Source of the DNA: Bifidobacterium breve
GTDB taxonomy: Bacteria; Actinomycetota; Acidimicrobiia; Acidimicrobiales; Ilumatobacteraceae
Assembly (NCBI GenBank): GCA_943325425.2
Contig: CALPPJ020000104.1
Location: 1-5,730 of the forward strand
Length of the DNA stretch: 5,730 bases
Direction of reading: 5' to 3'
Shown: piece after piece, positions 1-4,184 of the stretch
Numbering within the stretch: the stretch's first letter is position 1
Layout: each line of letters begins with the position of its first letter
Translations under genes and position numbers: made by a program
Notes under the pieces: generated by a model
The model's input: the letters and a program-made list of their open reading frames with translations, nothing else
Told to the model about the DNA's origin: nothing
The model's database searches: none

Positions 1-167
1 CGATTTCGGCTGGCGTTGCATTACGAAGTCAACACGAAACGTATGCAGAGTTGTTTGATCGAGCAGATGCTGCGCTTTACGCATCTAAGCGATTAGGTCG
101 CAACCGAGTGTCGCTCGCAGATGAATCAGTGAAGACTTTCCAAGCCAACCAAATAAACACAAACTGA
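1..167 (+). CDS. GGDEF domain protein (diguanylate cyclase-like), C-terminal fragment
   Basis: This is the 3' end of a gene that begins before the window. Reading from base 3 gives 54 residues and then TGA at 165-167. The visible protein opens with ISAGVA and continues through a stretch reading RADAALYASKRLGRNRV. This matches the end of GGDEF domains, where the consensus is roughly SxGVA, then ADxALYxAKxxGRNRV. The family makes the second messenger cyclic di-GMP from two GTP, usually under an N-terminal sensor domain. The GG(D/E)EF active-site loop lies upstream and is not visible, so catalytic competence cannot be judged. A short polar tail (about 18 residues) follows the domain. The last 91 bases overlap the 3' end of the convergent DoxX-like gene. 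The family call is secure despite the short length; whether the enzyme is active and what it senses are unknown. Confidence 0.85.
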   Translation, partial: ISAGVALRSQHETYAELFDRADAALYASKRLGRNRVSLADESVKTFQANQINTN

Positions 168-493
168 AACGGGAGTCGTCCGTAGGCGACGATCTGTTTC
201 GAGAATGGCTCATCGCGCCAATCCCACACCATGTAAATGTTGCCCGGGTACACCGCAACAAAAAGTACGATCGCTGCCAAGGCGCCTTGCTTGCGATACT
301 TCGGCCACAACAACATCGGACCAACAATCAGTTCGGCGACGCCGCTCAGGTACGTCCAGAAGCTTTCGCTGGGCGGCAACCATGGCGGAACGATGTCATT
401 GAAGAATTTCGGGTTGACGAAGTGCATAACTCCGGCGAGCGTGATGAATGCACCTAACGCAGTAGCGATTCGCCCGACAGTTTTGGAAGTCAT
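77..493 (-). CDS. DoxX-like small integral membrane protein
   Basis: The protein has 138 residues with about four hydrophobic segments (near residues 8-24, 45-63, 69-85 and 106-121). The first loop reads HFVNPKFFNDIVPPWLP (residues 24-40), the hallmark of the DoxX/COG4270-type membrane proteins. A second recognisable stretch is YPGNIYMVWDW (82-92). Function in this family is poorly defined: some relatives associate with oxidoreductases or respiratory complexes, but no reaction can be assigned here. The frame stays open upstream to an ATG at 592, but that longer start would run through the tRNA-Arg(UCG) gene. I therefore start at the ATG at 493, just before the first membrane segment. No good Shine-Dalgarno sequence precedes it. 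The gene lies 40 bases downstream of that tRNA on the same strand. Its last 29 codons overlap the convergent GGDEF gene, so the two stops cross. Confidence 0.82.
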   Translation of the reverse strand: MTSKTVGRIATALGAFITLAGVMHFVNPKFFNDIVPPWLPPSESFWTYLSGVAELIVGPMLLWPKYRKQGALAAIVLFVAVYPGNIYMVWDWRDEPFSKQIVAYGRLPFQFVFIWLAWKVFTDSSASDTRLRPNRLDA

Positions 494-533
494 CTGGACA
501 GTTTGGTGGGCATCAAACGTAGATCCTCCATCG

Positions 534-606
534 TGCGCCCGGAGAGACTCGAACTCCCAACCGTCTGATCCGAAGTCAGATGCTCTATCCATTGAGCTAC
601 GAACGC
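534..606 (-). tRNA. tRNA-Arg (anticodon UCG)
   Basis: The cloverleaf can be folded by hand. The acceptor strand GCGTTCG (606-600) pairs with CGGGCGC (541-535), with two G-U pairs. The D arm starts TAGCTCAATGG. The anticodon stem is TCTGA/TCAGA around the loop CTTCGGA, which places UCG at positions 34-36. The T arm is GGGAG-TTCGAGT-CTCTC. The discriminator base is A, and no 3' CCA is encoded (the next bases are CGA). It should read CGA, and probably CGG by wobble. It lies 33 bases downstream of the second tRNA-Arg, probably in the same transcript. From the T at position 8 through the anticodon stem it is identical to that gene except for base 34. Confidence 0.95.
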
Positions 607-639
607 ATTTCGTAGGAAACTTGCGCCCACGAAAAGAAA

Positions 640-715
640 TGGCGCACTGGCAGGGACTCGAACCCCGAACCTTCTGATCCGTAGTCAGATGCTCTATCCA
701 TTGAGCTACCAGTGC
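640..715 (-). tRNA. tRNA-Arg (anticodon ACG), CCA encoded
   Basis: The acceptor strand GCACTGG (715-709) pairs perfectly with CCAGTGC (650-644). It is followed by discriminator G and an encoded CCA (640-642 on this strand). The anticodon stem TCTGA/TCAGA encloses the loop CTACGGA, which gives ACG. The T arm is CGGGG-TTCGAGT-CCCTG. In bacteria this anticodon is normally deaminated to ICG by TadA and reads CGU, CGC and CGA. It is the upstream partner of a tandem tRNA-Arg pair and lies 57 bases downstream of the LysM protein gene. A TAATAG box with TTGCCG 15 bases upstream sits before it, but the spacing is too short to call a promoter with confidence. Confidence 0.96.
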
Positions 716-772
716 AACGGCAATCAGCCTAGAGGGCTATTACGCAGGTAGAAACCTCGGCAACCCAGGATG

Positions 773-1912
773 TCAGGGGGCTGGGCACCAATTCGCAGTG
801 CACCAGGGTCGCCACGAACCCGAGCGCTGCCATGTGAAATATGCCAACTTGGCGTTGACCTCGGGGTTCAGCAATTCTGAGGCATCAGTGATTCCGTAAT
901 TGCGCATCCATGACTTATGCGAATTCCAGTTCAATTGGAACAAACCAATACAGCACGAATTACGGCTGAGCGGATTCCATTTGCTCTCGCGATTCACAAC
1001 AAAAAACGCGTTGTCTTCAAGTTCATCGGGCCACGCATCGCGCACAAACTTTTCGAGTTCGGCACGGGTAAACGTTCTCGTCGGTACGTACTTGGGTGGT
1101 TGTGTCGTTGTCGGTGCTGGTGTCGATGGTGCAGGAGCGACTGACGTAGCCACTGCGCCTTTTGGCAAACACAATTCTTGACCAGGCAACAATGTTGAAC
1201 GCGACGTTTTGCCATTGGCTGCGGTGAGTTCAGAAATTTTGATGCCAACTTTTTTGGCAATGCCACTCCACGAATCACCTGTTTTCACGGTGTATTTACC
1301 CACACACACAATCTTGGCAACTGTCGTAGTGGTCACAGCATCGGCTTCAATCGACGCAGGTACTGCAGCACCTGGCGGCAAACAAATCTCTTGGCCCACC
1401 ATCAATGGCGACTGAATCGTTTTGTTATTCGTGCCCGCAATCAAACTGGCTTTCACACCAGCGCGATCGGCAATACCAAACCACGAGTCTCCGGCTTGCA
1501 CGATGTACTTCGATGCACACACTCGCTTGGGTGCTTCAGTGGTTGGTGCTGCTGTTTCTGGAACCGTGACCGGAGCCGTCGCCGCAACAGTGGTCGGTGC
1601 GACTGTTACTGGAGCGCCCGATGGCTCAACCGTAGATACGACAACGGTCGTGGTCGTGTCGCCGTTGGTATCAAACTGCACGATCGCCGCAGCCCCACCG
1701 GTCTCAGTAACGTCGACGGCATTGCCATCGCCACGCATGGCCCAGGCAATGGGGGCGATACACAAGCCGACCACGAACAAAGCGGCCAGTCGGCGCTTAA
1801 AGGGATCTCGGGGTCCTCGCGGAAACTGTCCACCCGACGGTGAACGGCGCTGGCGTCCCGACCCGTTCGACCAGAACTGATCAGTCACCGAGGATTGTTG
1901 GTAGGTGCTCAT
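773..1912 (-). CDS. Membrane-anchored protein with two LysM domains and a C-terminal lysozyme-like (transglycosylase-type) domain
   Basis: The protein has 379 residues. A basic cytoplasmic N-terminus of about 40 residues leads into one hydrophobic segment (42-59), which predicts a type II membrane anchor or an uncleaved signal. A Thr/Val/Pro-rich stalk (about 85-128) follows. LysM 1 is at 135-178 and LysM 2 at 205-249; both carry the GDSWxGIA motif and end in QE(I/L)CLP. A second Pro/Thr linker (255-275) leads to the C-terminal domain (about 281-379). In that domain NRESKWNP (307-314) offers E309 as the likely catalytic Glu, and CCIGLFQLN (320-328) resembles the GLxQ motif of soluble lytic transglycosylase and lysozyme folds. 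LysM domains bind the GlcNAc backbone of peptidoglycan, so the inferred role is wall remodelling outside the membrane. Each LysM is bracketed by Cys at identical spacing (132/177 and 203/248). The start is the ATG at 1912, with no obvious Shine-Dalgarno sequence. Enzymatic activity is inferred from motifs only. Confidence 0.88.
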   Translation of the reverse strand: MSTYQQSSVTDQFWSNGSGRQRRSPSGGQFPRGPRDPFKRRLAALFVVGLCIAPIAWAMRGDGNAVDVTETGGAAAIVQFDTNGDTTTTVVVSTVEPSGAPVTVAPTTVAATAPVTVPETAAPTTEAPKRVCASKYIVQAGDSWFGIADRAGVKASLIAGTNNKTIQSPLMVGQEICLPPGAAVPASIEADAVTTTTVAKIVCVGKYTVKTGDSWSGIAKKVGIKISELTAANGKTSRSTLLPGQELCLPKGAVATSVAPAPSTPAPTTTQPPKYVPTRTFTRAELEKFVRDAWPDELEDNAFFVVNRESKWNPLSRNSCCIGLFQLNWNSHKSWMRNYGITDASELLNPEVNAKLAYFTWQRSGSWRPWCTANWCPAP

Positions 1913-2014
1913 GATGTTGAGGCGGCCAAAACATATTTACCACCGACGTCAGTGTGGTCGTTTCGTCACACAATCGCAACAGAGCCCCCCGTCGCGAAGC
2001 CCATTCAATCCGGG

Positions 2015-2024
2015 TTTTCCACAG
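2015..2024 (+). repeat. TTTTCCACAG repeat, copy 1 (DnaA-box-like)
   Basis: The first nine bases, TTTTCCACA, fit the relaxed DnaA-box consensus TTWTNCACA. The same 10-mer recurs in direct orientation 52 bases downstream in the same intergenic region. Binding of DnaA is an inference from sequence only. No dnaA, dnaN or AT-rich unwinding element is present. Confidence 0.35.
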
Positions 2025-2057
2025 GATCGGGGGCAAAAAGCCCACCACAAAAGCAAT

Positions 2058-2094
2058 GGCGCTTTCTTTTCCACAGTTCAGAAAAGATCGCGCC
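2058..2094. repeat. Imperfect inverted repeat / hairpin downstream of tRNA-Ser(GCU)
   Basis: The outer arms GGCGC (2058-2062) and GCGCC (2090-2094) pair perfectly, as do the inner arms TCTTTTC (2065-2071) and GAAAAGA (2081-2087). They are separated by a 2x2 internal loop, and the hairpin has a 9-base terminal loop. That makes 12 base pairs in a 37-base element. It begins 14 bases after the CCA end of tRNA-Ser(GCU) on the minus strand and is followed on that strand by ATTGCTTTTG. A transcription terminator or 3' processing structure for the tRNA is therefore possible, although the T-run is short and displaced. Confidence 0.55.
2067..2076 (+). repeat. TTTTCCACAG repeat, copy 2 (DnaA-box-like)
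   Basis: This is an exact second copy of the 10-mer at 2015-2024. It overlaps the 5' inner arm and loop of the hairpin at 2058-2094. It matches TTWTNCACA over nine bases. Its function is unknown. Confidence 0.35.
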
Positions 2095-2108
2095 AAACGC
2101 CAACAAAA

Positions 2109-2202
2109 TGGCGGAGAGGGTGGGATTTGAACCCACGGACCCCGTTTCGGGAGTCAACGTCTTAGCAGGACGTCCCATTCAACCGTGCTCTGGCACCTCT
2201 CC
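2109..2202 (-). tRNA. tRNA-Ser (anticodon GCU), CCA encoded
   Basis: The acceptor strand GGAGAGG (2202-2196) pairs with CCTCTCC (2119-2113), followed by discriminator G and an encoded CCA (2109-2111). The anticodon stem ACGTC/GACGT encloses the loop CTGCTAA, which gives GCU, so it reads AGC and AGU. The long variable arm (TGACTCCCGAAACGGGGTC) is typical of class II tRNA-Ser. The T arm is GTGGG-TTCAAAT-CCCAC. It lies 59 bases downstream of tRNA-Ser(UGA) on the same strand and 196 bases before the LysM protein gene. Confidence 0.96.
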
Positions 2203-2261
2203 AAGGTGTAGCGGGTGAAGCCTACAGGTGGTCCTGAACAACTTCTCTAGCAACACTTGAG

Positions 2262-2345
2262 CGGAACGGGAGGGATTCGAACCCCCGGGCCTTTTGAGCC
2301 TTCCGCTTTCAAGGCGGATGCATTTGTCCGCTCTGCCACCGTTCC
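2262..2345 (-). tRNA. tRNA-Ser (anticodon UGA)
   Basis: The acceptor strand GGAACGG (2345-2339) pairs with CCGTTCC (2269-2263), and the discriminator is G. The next bases are CTC, so no CCA is encoded. The anticodon stem TCCGC/GCGGA encloses the loop CTTGAAA, which gives UGA, for UCA and other UCN codons. The variable arm (about 15 bases) is short for a tRNA-Ser but long enough for class II. The T arm is GGGGG-TTCGAAT-CCCTC, with one mismatch or wobble pair. It lies 53 bases downstream of the pheA stop, just after the pheA terminator hairpin. A possible promoter for it, TTGCTC-16 bp-TAGCCT, lies within and beyond that hairpin. Confidence 0.95.
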
Positions 2346-2362
2346 GCCTGTGAGGCTAGCGA

Positions 2363-2385
2363 CAAAAAGCCCGAGAGCAATCGGG
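2363..2385 (-). terminator. Rho-independent terminator of pheA
   Basis: On the minus strand the stem CCCGA (2385-2381) pairs with TCGGG (2374-2370) around a 6-base loop, followed by CTTTTTG. It starts 13 bases after the pheA stop codon and ends 17 bases before tRNA-Ser(UGA). The stem is only 5 bp but GC-rich, and the T-run is in the right place. Confidence 0.6.
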
Positions 2386-2398
2386 AAATCGCGGATAG

Positions 2399-3385
2399 CT
2401 ATTTGCCGATTGTGGCCCGCATCTGCTCAACCCAGTCATCGGCTTGCTGCCAGCGCGAGTCGGCATGTTCTCGAGCCGTGTGCACATGCGACGAATGGGC
2501 CGGATACGAGCCCAAGAATTTGATCCCACCTTGTTTGGCATGAAGTGCCCGCAAAGCATCAGCGACGAGCTCATCGGCAATATGGCCTTCGAGATACATC
2601 ACGAAGCAATAGTCGCCAAGCCCACCGTCTTTGGTTGGACGCGACAACAGATTGGTGATGTTGACACGACGAGCCGCAAATTCTTGCAGGATCGAAATCA
2701 AACTTCCAGGTTCGTCGGCACGCTGAAAAACCACGATGCCAGTGATGTCGTGGCCCGTCGGTGCCGGAATACCAGACTTCCCCACCACGACGAAACGCGT
2801 CTGATTTCCTTCGTGATCGGCAATATCGGTCGCCAGAATATTCAGCCCGTACAACGCAGCCGCATTACGTGGAGCAATAGCCGCAACTCCGGCAACGGCA
2901 TTTGATGCAACTGTCTTTGCCGCATCGGCCGTGCTATTCGCCGCATGAATTTCGGCGTTACCTACGTTTTCACGTAAGTAACGGTGACACTGCGCAGTCG
3001 CGACCGGAATCGAAAGCACGGTTGTGACATCGGCAATTGATGTTCCGGGCATCGCCATTAAGCAATGCTCAATGTTGAGGACCACTTCGCGCTGAATCAA
3101 CAATTCGTAATCAAATGACAAAGCGTCTTGGGTGAAGTTGACCGTTCCCTCAATCGAGTTCTCAATTGGCACAACACCGAAATCAAGGTCACCACTAGCA
3201 ACCGCATCAAGAACATCGGGGACCGACCGGAACGCCACCAGCTCGCCACGGTCGAGATCGGGTTGTGAGCGCACGGCCTGTTCGGTGAAGGTTCCGAAAG
3301 GTCCCAAAAACCCCACCCGCAGTGAGCGGCCAGTCGGTTGCTGAGAATCAGTGGAAGTGTTCACAGTCGCCAAGGCTAGAGGCAC
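2399..3385 (-). CDS. pheA: Prephenate dehydratase (PDT domain plus ACT regulatory domain)
   Basis: This enzyme converts prephenate to phenylpyruvate, water and CO2, the committed step of phenylalanine synthesis in the cytoplasm. It is the stand-alone type with no chorismate mutase domain, as is usual in Actinomycetota. It has 328 residues. The PDT domain is at about 22-203, with GPFGTFTEQA (28-37), PIENSIEGTV (73-82) and the catalytic NQTRF (194-198). The ACT domain is at about 213-296, with EPGSLISIL (225-233) and GSYP (292-295). A polar extension of about 33 residues follows. In the ACT domain the canonical Phe-binding motif ESRP reads LSRP (247-250), so the Glu is replaced by Leu. The start is uncertain: the GTG at 3385 gives the longest frame, a GTG at 3364 is also possible, and neither has a Shine-Dalgarno sequence. 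The gene is divergent from larB and is followed by a hairpin terminator. Confidence 0.95.
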   Translation of the reverse strand: MPLALATVNTSTDSQQPTGRSLRVGFLGPFGTFTEQAVRSQPDLDRGELVAFRSVPDVLDAVASGDLDFGVVPIENSIEGTVNFTQDALSFDYELLIQREVVLNIEHCLMAMPGTSIADVTTVLSIPVATAQCHRYLRENVGNAEIHAANSTADAAKTVASNAVAGVAAIAPRNAAALYGLNILATDIADHEGNQTRFVVVGKSGIPAPTGHDITGIVVFQRADEPGSLISILQEFAARRVNITNLLSRPTKDGGLGDYCFVMYLEGHIADELVADALRALHAKQGGIKFLGSYPAHSSHVHTAREHADSRWQQADDWVEQMRATIGK

Positions 3386-3399
3386 GAGCGCTAAGTGGC

Positions 3400-3403
3400 A
3401 GGA
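3400..3403 (+). promoter_or_regulatory. Ribosome binding site of larB (decides the GTG start)
   Basis: AGGA lies seven bases before the GTG at 3411. An alternative in-frame GTG at 3351 lies inside pheA and would add 20 residues that do not resemble LarB. LarB proteins usually begin within a few residues of the TLRQL-like helix, which agrees with 3411. Confidence 0.6.
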
Positions 3404-3405
3404 TG

Positions 3406-3434
3406 ATTATGTGGATGTTGAAACCCTGCGCCAA
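3406..3434 (-). promoter_or_regulatory. Candidate sigma-70-type promoter of pheA
   Basis: On the minus strand TTGGCG (3434-3429) and CATAAT (3411-3406) are separated by 17 bases, close to the TTGACA/TATAAT consensus. Transcription would start near 3399, giving a leader of about 14 bases before the GTG at 3385. The element lies within the first codons of larB, and its -10 overlaps the larB start codon. Confidence 0.45.
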
Positions 3435-4184
3435 TTAATCGAGGGAGTTTCCTCTGGTTCCATCGCTCCTGATGACGCCGTCGAGCGTTTGAAGCGACTC
3501 CCCTTTAGCGATGTCGGCGACACGCTGGTTGATCATCACCGTCATTTACGCCAAGGCGCACCCGAAGCCGTGTATGGGCCCGGCAAAAGCCCTGAGCAGT
3601 GTGTTCTTATCGTGCGCGAACTTCTTGACCACGGCACTGGGCCTGTTCTCGTCACGCGCACCACGGTTGATCAGAAAAACGCCCTCGAAGCTGCAATCGG
3701 ACAAGCCGAGACTGCAAACGGTTCAATGCTGTGGAGAGCACCCGAATCTTGGTACGCCGGAAACGCATTGGTGATCTCGGCAGGCACTGCCGATGTCCCG
3801 GTTGTCGACGAATGCATTTTGGCCTTACGCGCTCACGGAATTAGCGCCACACGAATCACTGACGTCGGAGTTGCTGGTTTACATCGCTTATTGAATCGTT
3901 TAGATGATGTGATGGCCGCTGATGTGATCGTTGTCGTCGCTGGTATGGAAGGTGCTCTCGCGAGTGTTATTGGCGGACTGAGCGGCAAGCCAGTGATTGC
4001 AGTGCCGACAAACGTTGGTTACGGCTCTGGTCTTGAAGGTGTCACTGCCCTCTTGGCAATGCACGCAACATGTGCCAACGGTGTCACCGTTGTAGGTATC
4101 GACAATGGTTACGGGGCCGCCTGTGCAGTGGCGCGCATTGTTCGTTCATTGCACCCAGATCTAACACAGGCGAAGTTCGCATGA
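3411..4184 (+). CDS. larB: LarB, pyridinium-3,5-biscarboxylic acid mononucleotide synthase (nickel-pincer cofactor synthesis)
   Basis: LarB carboxylates and hydrolyses nicotinic acid adenine dinucleotide to give pyridinium-3,5-biscarboxylic acid mononucleotide, the first step of nickel-pincer nucleotide synthesis. The protein has 257 residues, close to the family's usual 245-255. The N-terminal region carries DHHRHLRQGAPEAVYGPGKS (41-60), the LarB signature. The C-terminal PurE-like (AIR carboxylase) domain carries AGMEGALASVIGG (177-189), PVIAVPTNVGYG (194-205), ATCANG (219-224) and IDNGYGAA (230-237). With the GTG start, Cys221 and Glu180 fall at the numbers I remember for the substrate-linked Cys and active-site Glu of the Lactobacillus plantarum enzyme. 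The start is set by AGGA seven bases upstream. The stop overlaps the larC start as ATGA, implying translational coupling. Only 25 bases separate it from the divergent pheA, so its promoter must lie partly inside pheA. I see no clear one. Confidence 0.93.
   Translation: MDVETLRQLIEGVSSGSIAPDDAVERLKRLPFSDVGDTLVDHHRHLRQGAPEAVYGPGKSPEQCVLIVRELLDHGTGPVLVTRTTVDQKNALEAAIGQAETANGSMLWRAPESWYAGNALVISAGTADVPVVDECILALRAHGISATRITDVGVAGLHRLLNRLDDVMAADVIVVVAGMEGALASVIGGLSGKPVIAVPTNVGYGSGLEGVTALLAMHATCANGVTVVGIDNGYGAACAVARIVRSLHPDLTQAKFA

Larger units (their letters stand above)
1913..2108. other. Intergenic region between the tRNA-Ser(GCU) and LysM protein genes
   Basis: These 196 bases hold no credible gene. 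Short open frames on both strands have no recognisable protein motif, and the longest plus-strand ones run into the antisense of the tRNA. The region should carry the leader and promoter of the LysM protein gene. A weak -10-like TAAATA on the minus strand sits about 20 bases before its ATG, but I find no matching -35. The region also holds a strong imperfect hairpin (2058-2094), two copies of TTTTCCACAG, and a short GGGC-AAAAA-GCCC hairpin near 2032-2044. Confidence 0.6.

Noticed and set aside
494..592. N-terminal 33-residue extension of the DoxX-like protein from an ATG at 592
   Set aside because: It is read through the tRNA-Arg(UCG) gene and has no membrane-protein character; the ATG at 493 fits the family start.
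237..677. Plus-strand open frame of 146 codons
   Set aside because: It is antisense to the DoxX-like gene and the tRNA-Arg genes. Its RRDSNSQPSDPKSDALSIELRT stretch is the familiar artefact of translating the complement of tRNA genes.
726..738. Short AGCC-TAGAG-GGCT inverted repeat between the LysM protein gene and tRNA-Arg(ACG)
   Set aside because: The stem is 4 bp and there is no T-run on either strand, so it is not a convincing terminator.
1391..1880. Long plus-strand open frames antisense to the LysM protein gene
   Set aside because: They have low-complexity Thr/Val- or Arg-rich composition, as expected for shadows of the Thr/Pro-rich stalk; the minus frame carries clear LysM motifs.
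2032..2044. GGGC-AAAAA-GCCC hairpin in the intergenic region
   Set aside because: The stem is 4 bp and no T-run follows on either strand; it could be chance.
1881..2096. Minus-strand open frame of 71 codons upstream of the LysM protein gene
   Set aside because: It has no recognisable motif, overlaps the real start and the intergenic hairpin, and lacks a ribosome binding site.
1895..2218. Plus-strand open frames across the intergenic region into tRNA-Ser(GCU)
   Set aside because: The ERVGFEPTDPVSG stretch is a known spurious product of translating antisense to tRNA-Ser; there is no other protein-like signal.
2257..2523. Plus-strand open frame of 88 codons starting at tRNA-Ser(UGA)
   Set aside because: The GGIRTPGPFEPSAFKADAF stretch is again antisense tRNA, and the rest is antisense to pheA.
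3351..3410. Longer larB start at the GTG at 3351
   Set aside because: It would overlap the pheA coding region by 35 bases and add 20 residues unlike LarB; the GTG at 3411 has AGGA at proper spacing.
4070..4180. 37-codon upstream extension of larC
   Set aside because: It is Cys/Arg-rich out-of-frame reading of the larB 3' end; the ATG at 4181 begins the LarC fold directly.
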